A stretch of DNA of 64,000 nt from Catonia carolina (Eukaryota > Arthropoda > Insecta > Hemiptera > Achilidae): NCBI GenBank assembly GCA_035578175.1, contig JAQMRL010000016.1, positions 1,241,501 through 1,305,500 on the forward strand. The letters run 5' to 3'. Each line of letters opens with the position of its first letter. The stretch's first letter is position 1. The notes below the pieces were generated by a model that was not told the DNA's origin, made no database searches, and saw only the letters and a list, made by a program, of their open reading frames with translations. Shown piece by piece: positions 31,966-43,554 of the stretch. The translations under genes were made by a program, and so were the position numbers.

Positions 31966-33287
31966 AAAAATATGTAATATAGAATAAGCAAGAATATTGT
32001 AATCGGTAATCTGTAATTAATTCATTGATGTATTGACAGTTTGTAAATAATAACTTATTATAATATCGTTTCTTCTTTTTAGAATATTATTTCTTATTGT
32101 TTTATTATCATTTCATTAGGCTTTGCCTTACTCAGGAAAGTAATTTATGTTCAGACAGTTTAGAAATTGTACATATTATAAAATTAATACATGTAATGGA
32201 AATAAATTAATATTTAGGTGTGTGGATTAAAATTTGTTATAGTTTCATCTATTTGTGTTGTACATAACTTATATGTAATTATTTTATTATAATTAATGAC
32301 GTCTGGTATAGTTTCTGGTGTGTATGGTTATTTTTCTCTACGGTTGTTGTTAAATCAGTTTTAAAATGTAACTTATATTTAATTTTATTTGTTTTTTTTT
32401 ATTATGCCATGAATCTTGTTACTTTTGCTTTATTATTTAAGTATTTCTCATCTTTTGTATAATGAAATGCTCTACACAGGGTGATTGGTACGTGGTATAT
32501 ATAAATTAAAATAGGATTATACGATTAACCATGTAAGGGACTGGCCGGGTGAAATAATTACACAGGTTATCAACCGATATTAAGTTTAATTAAAAAACTA
32601 ATTACGTCGCTAATACTTAACTGCTTACCAATTGATCTTATTACTAGCCTATAACTAGGCTAGTAATAAGCCTAGTTATTAAGGCTTATTACTTTTTACT
32701 TTTTTTTATTACTTATTACTTTTGCAAGCCGGGTAGCGCTTCTCGAACGGGCTCGGTATCTGTTGGAGCTGGCAGACCACGGAGAGGATCTTACGACCAA
32801 TCACTAAATCTAATTTATACACTACTTTTAGCCTACGTGGTTTCTGTCCATTACCAAACTTAAACAATAAGTTATAATCTAGCAAGTACCTCGATATGGT
32901 CTTGTCCGACGGTCTTTCTTAACGCACTACACACTTAATCTAAACCTTACCACTAAAAAGTCACACACCCGTACAAACGATTGTTCTAAATACTACTCGA
33001 TTAATTAACTGTTCACCCACTTGATCGCCCAACGCTTGTCCACTCCCGTACTATACAACTGTCCGTTACTCACTGCACTCTCGGTAGGCCTACTACACAC
33101 CTGCAAGGGTTGAATAGCAGACCCGTTATATCATTGTTCTCTTTTTGCCTGCTATCAACCCTTACACCCACATTCCACAGAGTTCATTTACCCGTCCACT
33201 CCTCACTTCGCTTATGTCCTAAAAGTAAACCTGTTTTAACTATATCTATTACTAACCTAATATACCGTATTAATCAGTACCTTACAT
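31966..33287. other. Non-coding tail of unit B with empty insertion sites
   Basis: Matches A 7,947-10,331 without the Harbinger MITE (empty site at 32,826-32,840) and without the RTE fragment (empty site at 33,200-33,213). TTATTACTAGCCTA...TAGGCTAGTAATAA at 32,638-32,669 is a perfect 14 bp-arm hairpin shared in slightly broken form with C but absent in A. Confidence 0.75.
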
Positions 33288-34429
33288 AAGCAAACGTAAA
33301 GAAATATTACATTAATTTCTATAAATAAACCTTAAAAAAAACTAGATAGGCCTAATGTATACGTTTATGTAAATAAAGACAAATAATTTGTAATTGTTAT
33401 TATTAATAATGAAAATGTTAGTGATTATTTTAAGGGTAATTAGAGACGGAAGGGGCGCGTTGGCACGCGTTTACCGCACGGCGGGCGGCCAATATTGAGC
33501 GGTAGTGGACATGAATGAGATGCGTGTGTATTAACAACCATTGAAAAATGTAATGTCGCATCAACTGCATGTTACCGTTGTATCATGTGACACCGTCTGT
33601 CTGTACCCAGCCTAATATGTCATTGTTTATGGTTTATATTTTCAACAACACTAACTGTAATATGTTACACTAAAACGATAGTAGAATGACTCGGCATTGC
33701 AACAGCGAGCTTGGAAATGTGTGGCGCGCGCGGCCTATATAAATAATTTCACTAATTCCATCACTACCTCGCCAATTAACGTTTAGCTCTGTTCTTTACT
33801 GGAGGAGATCCATTCAAATATTGTAGTCTCTTTCTTGCCAACAAATATGTTTTGTAATAAAGTTGTGTTAAAAATTGAGGTCTGCTTATGGCATTTTTAA
33901 ATTTTTCAACCGAGTCCCAACTGTATTTTATAAATGCTGTTTCACCGCATGGTATTTGCACAGCGTTACTGAAACGTGTCATTTAATAACTTTGCATATT
34001 TTATTTTGACACCTAATACTTCACACTTGTGAGTACTGCATTGAGTAATAACTGGGAAAACAATGTTCTTGATCTTTTAAAATATTTTCACAGTTGGGAA
34101 ATGGAACGGCAAGTAATGAAGACTGTAAATATAAGGAGATTACCAAACAGTAATACCTCCTATACATTTGTAAATGGAAAAATTTCAACTTGCAGACTAG
34201 AAAATCATTGTTAGGACAAAGTAATGTGGACGCATGTCCCTGCTTACTTGTAAAATGTAAATCATGAACCAATGACAATCAGTTGATAGTAACTGGGCAC
34301 TTACAGTTTCACAAATAGAAATGTTCAATGTTTAAACAAAATTATATCGTGACAATATGTGAAAGGGAAGAGTGTTGAAGAATTCTCTAAATGTACCGAC
34401 ATATAAAAGGTGTTAATTTAAATAATAAC
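33288..34429. other. Unit-B-specific sequence without accepted gene
   Basis: 1.1 kb not seen elsewhere in the window. GC-rich islands occur at about 33,450-33,500 and 33,720-33,735 (GGCGCGCGCGGCCTATATAA, TATA-like). The minus ORF at 33,776-33,982 (YSWDSVEKFKNAIS, LTQLYYKTYLLARKRL) vaguely recalls LINE C-terminal tails but is too short to assign. The plus ORF at 34,029-34,214 and the overlapping minus ORF have no recognised similarity. Confidence 0.4.
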
Positions 34430-34887
34430 GGGTGTTTTATTGAGGACGCAACCCTGATTATAAGAAGATAGAAGTAATAAATCGGTAAATTTTCTGTCCC
34501 CTAATCGGTATGTTGGCAACAGTGTATTCAAGGCCAACTACCTACGACAGTTAAAATGTTCCAGTCAAGCATTAGTGTGGTGAAAGCAGTCGTTTCGTTA
34601 TATTGTTTTAGCAATGGTTGTTTCCAAGGAGTAGATTGTGGCTTTTAACATAGGGTTGCATTCTTAATAAAATACCCGTAGAGTATTTTATTAATAAAAT
34701 TATTGCTGACACAATATAATAAAACGACTGCTGTCTCCACACTAATGCTTGACTGGAACATTTTAACTGTCTCAGGTAGTTGGCCTTGAGTGCACTGTTG
34801 CCAACATACCGATTAGGGGACAGGAAATTTACTGATGTATTACTACTACCATCTTATAATCAGGGTTGCATCTTTAATAAAACACCC
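34430..34887. repeat. 458 bp foldback element
   Basis: Ends GGGTGTTTTATT...GCAACCCTGATTATAAG and the inverse. Arms of about 180 bp (left to about 34,610; right from about 34,710) pair through ATCGGTATGTTGGCAACAGT, GTTCCAGTCAAGCATTAGTG and their complements. The centre contains a second, inner copy of the terminal motif (GGGTTGCATTCTTAATAAAA). A MITE-like hairpin element; no convincing target duplication. Confidence 0.88.
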
Positions 34888-35580
34888 TATAATAGTAGTA
34901 AATAAAATATAAAGTTTCTGAGAAATAGAAATATAACGCACAAATGGTTACATGTAGCCTATTGTTGTACGGCTACCTAAAGGAGTCGGGTATCTAATTA
35001 GATGATTGGCTCTTTTTGTAACCATTCTATTCAATTATGATGAGTGTATTTTTATTATTATATAGAAAATCTCTGTCCTTCTCGTGACTTGCATAGCTTC
35101 ATGTATGTAAGGGAGCACACCGTTTTGGAGTTGAGTCTTTGATCTGGCAGTGAGTCAGTGAGTCATACTGTGTCAGAGTACGCCTGCCAAGAGATCCACC
35201 GTAAATTGTAGACACGTATAATCGTTGTTATCTTTGTAAGTAGGACTTAGTTTAAGTAAGTGCAAAATAATCTTGCAATTGGTTAAGTTTACGTTATAAA
35301 TTTAATGTAATTAAATTGTTATTTCTTATAAGTAATTTAATTAAAAGGTTTAAGACACTTAAATTGTTGTTGTAATTTTTAGTTTGCAATAAATAATACT
35401 TGTAATTCTTAAACTATAGTATGTTAATTATTTAATTTACCTAGATCCCGAAACGGACCTTAAAGATAAGTGTCACAATACATTATTGTCTAATGACTGG
35501 ATGTGTAAGTTCAGTTGAGGCTGTGAACTAAATACATAATTTGGAATCTGTTATATTGTAATAATCTGTTTCCAGCTTGT
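34888..35580. other. Non-coding
   Basis: About 690 bp of AT-rich sequence without recognised gene or repeat. Confidence 0.4.
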
Positions 35581-35655
35581 CATGTTCATGCAATCTTGGG
35601 TTCGAATCCCATTTAGGCACGGCATATTTTCATACGTTACAAAAAAAATTATTTC
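35581..35655 (+). repeat. tRNA-derived SINE remnant
   Basis: GGGTTCGAATCCCATTTAGG is a B box within a pairing T stem, followed by GCACGGCATATTTTCA and an A-run. The tRNA 5' half is not recognisable. Possibly a third SINE family or a decayed family 2 copy (compare GGTCTGGCATTTTTTCA at 13,902). Confidence 0.45.
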
Positions 35656-35794
35656 ATCCTTCACCGTCTGCATTAGCAGTAAATGCAGAACAATAGAACT
35701 AGAAACAAAAAGAAAAAAAATTGCCATGTTCAGTCTACTTTTACGTTTTCTTGCTAATATAAGTTTATAGGAACGACTATTGCTTTCATGTTGA

Positions 35795-36020
35795 TGAGTT
35801 TTCACAAGATATACATGTTTTCAGACCCCCTGAACCCAAAAAAACATGTTTTTTAGCAATTGTTCTGTGTGTGAATAAAATATCTAAAGAAAGGAACTTT
35901 GTACGAAGTTGAAACTTAAAATTTAAGTTAGGTACTACTAGAGGAACCAACACGAACATTATCATCTAAATTGGTCAACCGGAAGTAATAGTTTCTTCAT
36001 GTAATTTTCACTTTTTTTGC
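35795..36020 (+). mobile_element. HINE-like fragment
   Basis: Subterminal part only: TTCAGACCCCCTGAACCCAA, TAGCAATTGTTCTGTGTGTG, CACGAACATT and CAACCGGAAGTAATAGTTT, in the order of a HINE 5' end. It stops at TTTTTTTGCGA. Confidence 0.7.
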
Positions 36021-36328
36021 GACAATCGCTGCCTGTCGTGACAGTCCGTTTTTTGTGTACCCAAATCTTAAGCCATTGAATTATGCACAAGATTATACAC
36101 CCAACAACAGTGACTCACTTGTCCATTATAAAGATGGATGGAATAGTGAAGAGAGAGAGTGAAGAAGAAGTTTTACGTGGTGTTTACTGTTTGCAGATGA
36201 TCTTATGCGCAAAGATAGAGTGTGAATCTAGTTTGGGGTCGAGAAGTTCCTAAAAATTATGTGAAATATGATATGAATAATATGCATTATTCTGTATCAG
36301 TACTGACTTATGCAGTGTGATTGTTTTT

Positions 36329-38695
36329 TTTTTTGCGCCCTGGAGAGTCCAGGAGGAGTATAGGACATGTCAGTTATAACATCTGAAATACATATAAGAA
36401 TTACAATATATATTTTTCTAACAACCAGAATACGGTAACATAAAACACTTACCAAATATATATTTCAATTTTAAATAATACGGCTGTTTAAAAATCATAC
36501 ATAGGATGTTTAATAAAATAATAAGAATTACAATGTATCACTACTATCAAGAAAGAAATTCTTGGACGCTATAAAAAGTTTCACTGACCAAGTAATTTTT
36601 CAGATTCTTTTTAAAGGAATGCAAACTATGACAACATTTTAAAAACTGGGGTATTTTATTTATGAATTTTCTCCCTGCTTAAGTAGGTTCCTGTTCAAAC
36701 AATTTTCTGGAATGATTAGCCACATAATAATCATTCCTGTTTCTCGTGTTATGATTGTGAACATTGAAATTCTGCATAAATATATTTTGCCTAACATACA
36801 TAATGACCTCAAAAATGTAAATAGAGGGAACTGTAAGCAATTTAAGCTCCTTCAATAGTGGCCTGCATGAGGTTAGATGGTTAGCTTACATCTAATAGCT
36901 TTCTTTTGACTTTTAAAAACCCTATTCATATTACCCATGCTAGAATTACCCCATACTAAGATACCATAATGGATATGAGACAGAATGAGGCCATGATAAG
37001 CTTCCATTAGTAATTTTTTATCATTTAATCTGGCAACTTGTTTTAGTGTAAATACCCCAGATGATATTTTACTACAAACTTGATTGGTATAGAAGTCCCA
37101 AGACAAAAATCTATCTAGAGATACTCCTAGGAACTTTACTGTTTCTACATGCTCTAAACTATTATCATGAATAAATGCATCCAATTCTCTACTTTCTTTA
37201 ACGCTATGTTTATTTTTGAACTGCAAGTACTGACACTTTTTCCCATTAACTGTTAATAACATTTGATTCAAGAACTGTACTACGGACTCTTATGTGTATA
37301 TGTATATTTACTTCAAGAGCATCTACCAGTAAACTGTTACTGATAACTGAACTATAATTTACAAACAACAAAGCTCTGCCATTAGGTATGACTTCTGGTA
37401 GTCTATTAATGTACAATAGAATCAGAATTGAACCTAAAACTAGCCCTTGTGGAACACCTGCTTTGACTTCAAGCTTTCCAAATACAACCTTTGTAAGTTT
37501 CACTCTAACAACCCTACTTAACTCCACACACTGTAATCTATTAATAAGGTAAGATTGAAACCATTTCAATTCTACATCCTTAACGCTTAATGACTAATGT
37601 TTGCAATAAAATTTCATGATCAGCACAATCAAAAGCTTTACTCAGATCCAGAAACACTGCCAATGTTTTCTCCCTGCCATCCAATATATTAACTACTTTC
37701 TCCACAAGTGAAACTATTGCAGTTTTAGTTGATCTACCCTTTTTGGAAACCATGCTGATCCTCTGAAATGATAAGGTTTTCAGTCAAGAAACTGATTAAC
37801 CTAATAAATACTACCGTTTCAAAAATTTTACTGATTGTGTTTAAAATACACATATCGGCCTATAATTTTCAATAGCAGGCTATATCCATTCTTAAATATA
37901 GGCAATATTTTAGCCTCCTTCAGTTTGTTTGGAAATATGTGTACCTGCTTCGAGTGAGAAGTTAAATGAAGCAGAGGAGTAACTAAAAAATGTTTACATT
38001 CTTTAACAATTATACTAGAAATCCTATCCAACCCACTTGTTTTTTTACTTTTCAAACTATCAGTAACTGATTCTAATTCCTCACTTGAAACTAGGCTAAA
38101 TTAGAATTGATTTACTACCTTGTTACTTTTTGGATCATAACATCCCACCGTTACGCTTTTTTGTTGTTTAAGTTTTGAAGCTACTTCCTGATAATATTTG
38201 TTAAAAAATTACAAATTTCTACACCATTCTCAATAAGTTCTTTATTTCTGTTAACAATATTTGGTATGTCAGTAAAACGTTTGTTCCCAACTACATCTCG
38301 ATTCTTATTTATTATTTCCCATATTGCTGAGTTTAAATTTGATGATTTATGAAGGACTTTAGCAGTTGTTTTAAATTTTGCTCTCTGGACTTCTCTGGCA
38401 TAATGTTTTTTAATAGTTTTGTACCTTTGTTCGTTAAAGGTAGTCCTACGTGATAGAAAATCTGAGTATACATCTCTAACTTCAGACCACATTTACAAAA
38501 TTTCCCCTGTGACCAACTCATCTGTTTCACTGACAATATTTTTTACATCTTTCTTTTTAATTGGACAACTATTATTATAATGAAATTTTAATGTTTCAAT
38601 AAAATTATGATATTTCTGATTAATGTCGAAAGAATTGAAAACAGTCTTCCAATCCTCTTTGGATAAACTGCGTAACAAACAATTAACATTCCCTT
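36329..38695 (-). pseudogene. LINE family 2, truncated and broken copy
   Basis: Minus strand, T-run at 36,329 as the tail. Frames: 38,678-38,181 (linker), 38,055-37,828 (KTSGLDRISSIIVKECKHFL, the SGPD-type block), 37,569-37,246 (SRVVRVKLTKVVFGKLEVKA, GVPQGLVLGSILILLYINRL; the FADD box reads FVNY) and 37,271-36,873 (C-terminus). Catalytically dead. Confidence 0.85.
36408..36520. mobile_element. 113 bp insertion in the LINE 3' UTR related to the 13.4 kb palindrome
   Basis: Flanked by the direct repeat ATAAGAATTACAAT at 36,394-36,407 and 36,521-36,534. Inside are CCAGAATACGGTAACATAAA and AATATATATTTCAATTTTAA, matching the outer arms and the flank of the foldback at 13,360-13,800. It may be an internally deleted copy of the palindromic element. 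Confidence 0.65.
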
Positions 38696-38799
38696 GGTTG
38701 AAGCTTTTACTTATTTCCCGTGATTGCTGTAATTGTTCGTTCTATATAATTTAATTCTTTTGTAGTATCTAATTTATAATTTTAACCGCTGCAACTAAA

Positions 38800-39290
38800 G
38801 GTTTTAAAAACGTATCAACACCGTATATGTGCCCTATCTAGTGGCAGTTTTTTTACATTAACAAAATGGACTCTTCGGTTAGGAGGGAAAGAGTGATCGT
38901 GTGTTTGTTAATAAACTTAAAGAAAATAATTATTACTAATAAACAGTAATAGGTTATTATAGAAAATTGGATAGTGAATTCAGGAATCTGTAGTCGACCA
39001 AACTAACTGATCTGTAAAATATGTTTTTATTTTATTCACTAGACGACGTGTTTTGAAATCTTTTCAGGTTATGTGCGAGAAGCGAAACTTATTGTGAACA
39101 TGGTTAAATGAAAAGTTTATTAGTGAATGTGTATTCGCGTATACTAATAAAGAGTACTGGGCACTGCAGATTTAATTAGAGACGGTTTATTGTTCAGTTG
39201 TGAAAATTATTCGGACAGTGTTTATAAGATCCAAACTAGTTTCATGTTTCCTTGGGTCATGCCCTGTAACGTGGTCCAGAAAAGCTAAAT
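38800..39290 (+). repeat. Unclassified ~530 bp repeat, unit B copy
   Basis: Carries CGTATCAACACCGTATATGT, GTAGTCGACCAAACTAACTG, AAATCTTTTCAGGTTATG and GGGCACTGCAGATTTAATTA in the order seen at 18,622 and 19,157. Only one copy here, against two in A and C. Confidence 0.75.
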
Positions 39291-40299
39291 CTAGTTACTA
39301 AATTATGCTGAATATAGTTACTTGGTTATTTAAAAAATTGGTGATCGTTTAATGAACGATTCTGCATATTATAATGACTTTTGCTTTAACCGACTTTTTT
39401 CGACAAGGTCAGACGGTTTTTACAACTTTGGAGCTTCAAGGAAACATGATAGTACACGAGGTTCTATTAATCTTAATTGATATTTAATCGTTACAGCCAA
39501 AACTAACTTATTTATTTGTACCGAAGATTAAGTTGTAAGGTGTAAAACATAACCTCAAACTTCGGAATCGAAATGTATCTAAAGTCGGTTTTTTAAAAAC
39601 GTTCAGAGGTACAAAATACCCATTGTTTAACAAGCAAATTCGTGCCTTCCCAAATAATATTTTGAAAGATGCCTGTGACTTAATTGAGCAATTTGTTGAA
39701 AATAAATGTGTCATAGTTTGTAAAGAAAGGAAGCCAGAATAGATTTGATGTAATAAACTTATGTCCAAGTGGTTCATGTAAAGAAATCTATTAGGCATTT
39801 TCTGTAGCATTGTCTTGTGCTGTTGCTGATTATAGGTGAAAATGATTGGCTAGAAGTAACCATTGCTATGAAAATATGTCCACATTGCTATATGCATGTA
39901 TGGTGAATGTACATTGTATTTCAGTTGGACCTAATGTTATTCTTTTCTTGTGCGCAGGCAGCCTTGAAGTACACCACAACATAAATTACTTGAGATACCA
40001 TCCTGTGCTGGGACTGAATCTTAAATATCATTGGAAAAGGAAGTCTCATTCACAATTCAGTATCCAACAAAACTAGCCAAGTAAGTAAATTTTCATTAAA
40101 GGTATGTTAGTTTTATTTCATTAAAATTGAAATTTTGTGAAATTCATTGTAATTATTTCAGTTTTGATGTTCTTCTAAAGAGGAAAATTTAAAAAGTAAT
40201 TTCTGCATACAGAGTTAATAGTATTTGTGACTGTCCATGGGAAAAGGGACCCAAGTCAAAAGTAAGGTTATGAGTGTTTTTTGCAGACAATTTAATGCT
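39291..40299. other. Non-coding, collinear with A 19.65-20.64 kb
   Basis: No accepted gene. The plus ORF at 39,846-40,076 spans a TTTTCTTGTGCGCAG|GCAGCC acceptor-like site and is interrupted in A, so it is treated as chance. Confidence 0.4.
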
Positions 40300-40801
40300 A
40301 AAACAGTTACATTTACGATTACGGCTTTAATATACATTTTAGAGCAAAATTGTATGTAATACAAGTTGTAGAGAATTTAAAAAACTACAGGTTTTATTTC
40401 AAACATTTTTTGTATAACGCTTAGTTTTTACAGTAGCCTAATTAGCGATTTTCTATTTTTTTTTCTCACGTACACATGTAAAAAAATTGATATTTTTTTA
40501 AGATTGCAGCATTAGCATGCATTTTACAACAAAAGTGTTTATAATCTAATTTATAAGAAAATTAAAAGCTCTGCAACTTTTATTTAGGGCATTTTTCTCT
40601 ACAGTGCCTAGTTTAGCATGAAAGAGTGATTTTCTGTATTTTAAAGGAAACTGAGGTTGATTTTCATTTTGCGTCTTTTCACTCTTGATTAAAATTAGGT
40701 TATGTTTATTGGGGTTAGTTTTTTTGTTTATTACTAATGTTAGGATATATTGCTAATTTTTTGCATTGGCAAGAGAAAGTTGTGTGAGTGTTTCACACCA
40801 G
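40300..40801 (+). mobile_element. HINE-like element, 5'-truncated
   Basis: Ends GGCAAGAGAAAGTTGTGTGAG (read as two parts) and the hairpin GTGTGAGTGTTTCACAC followed by CAG, the clearest 3' terminus in the window: 6 bp stem, 5 nt loop, then T-rich flank. It pairs with 20,640-21,128 in A. Confidence 0.75.
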
Positions 40802-41205
40802 ATATTTTCATTGTTATTTATAAAAAAAGTACAGAATTTTTTTAATAAAGGTTAAGAAACACTAATTTTTGGGGAATTGCAATGAAAGTGGGTTAATATT
40901 TGATGAGTGATGATATTGTTCAATTGGTGTTTACTCTCTTGTCTCTGTCAGATGTCATCTCTTACTGATGTAACATTGTGTGCCGAATCATGTGATCTCT
41001 TCAAATAATTCATATCTCAAATTGTTAACATCCTGTAGCAGATTTCTCTAAGGTCAAGTCAAATGTAGAAATTCACAAACGAACAAAGAATTGAAAAATT
41101 TTATTCTAATTTAACATACATAATGAAACGTTACAACTTTGTTTTCTAGTTTAAGAAATTGCATTTGTATTTGAATTTATACTGAGGAAACTAATCTAAA
41201 ATAAT

Positions 41206-41443
41206 CAGGTGTGAAACACTTAACACAAATCTCTCTTGCCAATGCAAATAATTAACAATAAACCTAACATTAGTAATAAAACATTAGAAATAAATAAAAA
41301 ACTAACCTCAATAAACAGAACCTAATGTTAATCATGAGTGAAAGATGTTAAATGAAAATCAACTTTAGTTTGCCTTAAAAATACAGTAAATCACTCATTC
41401 ATGCTAAACTAGGCTCTGTACAGAAAAATGCTCTCAAAAAAAG
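41206..41443 (-). mobile_element. HINE-like element, truncated
   Basis: Starts CAGGTGTGAAACACTTAACA and TCTCTCTTGCC, runs about 240 bp through the first internal sub-repeat, and stops at AAAAAAAGTTG where unrelated GC-rich sequence begins. Confidence 0.65.
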
Positions 41444-41830
41444 TTGAGCCGAGCCCCCAACTGGTGGCTTCGGCTCCTTTCGCCCACGATAGCTCCAGGT
41501 TTGTTTCACTTTCAATTCAACTGCACTCTACTTTTATAAAACGACGTATCCAAACAAATCAAGTACTAAAATCCTAATCTGTTCTACTTTAATAGTGGAT
41601 CCGTGCAAACTAGGCTTAATGTTGTTATAAAAATTATTGGTACGGTTAAGTTCACTTGTAAGATGCTTCAAATCATACTTTAATAAAAACCGAATAATGT
41701 GAGATTTTTGAGGATGTAACATTGGGTGAAGTCATTTGTACTTATTTCCACTGATTGTTGTCAAATATTTTGTTCTATAAAATTTAATTCCTTTACAGTT
41801 CAATTGTATTCTTAACCAATGCAAATAAAG
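41444..41830. other. Unclassified sequence
   Basis: A GC-rich start (GAGCCGAGCCCCCAACTGGT, with a GAGCCGA/TCGGCTC inverted pair) breaks the unit B/A alignment; then AT-rich non-coding sequence. Confidence 0.35.
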
Positions 41831-42248
41831 TATTTTCAAACGTATCACCACATACAGTTGCGCTATCTAGCGACAGTTTTCCATTTACAAACTTGACGGC
41901 TTTCATTTCATGGTGGGAACAGAAGTTGGTTGTGTGTTAGTGAATAAACTAGGAGAAAACAATTAGTACTAATAAACAGTAATAGGTTATTATAGAAAAT
42001 TGGATAGTGGATTCGAAGAATCTGCAGTCGACCAAACTAACTGATTGGTAAATTATGTTTTTGTTTTATTCATTAGATGAAGTGTATTAAAATCTTTTCA
42101 GGTTATGTGTGAGAAGCGAAACTTATTGTGAACACGGTTAAATGAAAAGTTTAATAGAGAATGTGTATTTATTCTAATCAAGTGGGCACTGGAGATTTAA
42201 TTAGAGACGTTTTAGTGACCAGTTGTGAAAACGATTCGGTCAGTGTTT
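41831..42248 (+). repeat. Unclassified ~530 bp repeat, truncated copy
   Basis: Contains GCGCTATCTAGCGACAGTTT, GCAGTCGACCAAACTAACTG and TCTTTTCAGGTTATGTGTG. Ends at the hairpin at 42,249. Confidence 0.7.
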
Positions 42249-42300
42249 AATTTGGCTCTGACGGACATCGTTAAACAAAAATGTCCGTCAGAGCCAAATT
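42249..42300. repeat. Perfect 19 bp hairpin at a repeat junction
   Basis: AATTTGGCTCTGACGGACA at 42,249-42,267 and its exact complement at 42,282-42,300, loop 14 nt. It joins the truncated ~530 bp repeat to a HINE fragment. Confidence 0.85.
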
Positions 42301-42755
42301 GCGCTAGTATGCATATTAAAACCACAATCTAAAAAACATCTTTTTTACGTGAAAACAGCCTCACCAAGAATTTCAGAAAATATGGTGTCTACCCTATCTT
42401 GTAGAGCATAAAAAATTTAGTAAACCAGGCGATTTTTTAAAAAAATTGTAGGACCCATTTTTGAGAAAATCACAAGAAAGTGAAAAACGACACGAATAAA
42501 CTACTACATCCGGTTGACTCATTTTGATCAAAATTTTTGTGTCTGGTCCAGTAGTGGTGTCTAACTTAATTTTAAAGTTTCAAGTCTGTACGATGTTCCG
42601 TTCACACAGACACACACAGACCAATCTCTAAAAACATGTTTTTTTTTGGGTTCAGGGGGTCTGTAAACGTGTAGATCCGGTGAAAACTCGAGTTCAAACA
42701 ATTGACATGAAAACAATACTTTCTGTTCTATATATTGATATAGGCAAGAGAAAGT
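42301..42755 (-). mobile_element. HINE-like 5' fragment
   Basis: The right half only, from internal sub-repeat sequence through CCCTATCTTGTAGAGCATAA to the TCTATATATTGATATAGG terminus plus CAAGAGAAAGT. Confidence 0.7.
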
Positions 42756-43554
42756 AATACCCGTTTTTGGAGACTTTTACGATGTGCAAACTTATTGGCC
42801 CATAAATCTGTACATAATCATCCAATTTTAGTGAAAGTTCATCAGAGTGTAGATTAGAGTGTTTCTATTGTGCACATTGAATCTCAGGACCAGAGCTTTT
42901 TTATTTCATTACTTTTTGCACTTTTAGCGACACATTCCTCTCACGCCAACTGGTAACTTTCCGAATTCACAACCAGGACTGTTGGATTCGCAGTGGATTG
43001 AATAACATAAATCAATTATTCATTTAATTCAGTGACAGCTGAGTCGTTTGGAATTCATTTTTTAAATTGTAGATTTGGGGTGAGGGGTTGGTTAATCTCG
43101 CTACACGTTGCCAATTTGTGCTGGACGCCTAGCCTAGCTTACCTAAGACGTATGCATTTTCAACGACCTGTTCACCAACCTATTTCTGATTGACAGTAGG
43201 CCTCTTATACTTGTTTATTTAACACACAATCAATGCTTTGACATAATTTTAAAAGGAAGTAATTATCTATTCATTTCTAATCATACTGAATAAAAGATTG
43301 TGGTATATCGCATTTCATACGATGATTTTGTTCCACTATCTCATAAAAAATTAAATTCCTATCGGTAGTTTGCTGCAAGTGAATTTTTATTAATATAGTC
43401 TATGTGTAGTTAATTAAAGAAAAAAACCATCGTAAGCTTAACTTGAGTGAATATACTCGTAATTATTCGTGTGATGCAATAAAGTCAGGTGTTGATCACA
43501 AGTCAAACGCAATGTAGTCACTAATAACCAAGATGTTGATGCGACTTAGAAAAA
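42756..43554. other. Non-coding
   Basis: 800 bp with no recognised gene or element. Confidence 0.4.

Larger units (their letters stand above)
27637..33287. repeat. Segmental duplication unit B, left part
   Basis: Starts GCATATGAAAAGTAAAGTGA, matching C from 46,929; ends near TACCTTACA, matching A to about 10,331. It contains leader, mariner, zinc-finger gene, foldback and the flank, but lacks the LINE, MITE and RTE insertions and so gives their empty sites. It is more diverged from A and C than they are from each other. Confidence 0.88.
36329..41443. repeat. Unit B, right part (older duplicate of A about 17.1-21.7 kb)
   Basis: Collinear with unit A: LINE family 2 fragment, ~530 bp repeat, non-coding stretch, reversed HINE, then a second HINE. 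It diverges more than A does from C. It lacks the Jockey insertion of A and C and keeps a longer LINE fragment. Confidence 0.82.

Noticed and set aside
33776..33982. 68-codon minus ORF with LINE-tail-like composition
   Set aside because: Too short and too weak a resemblance to assign.
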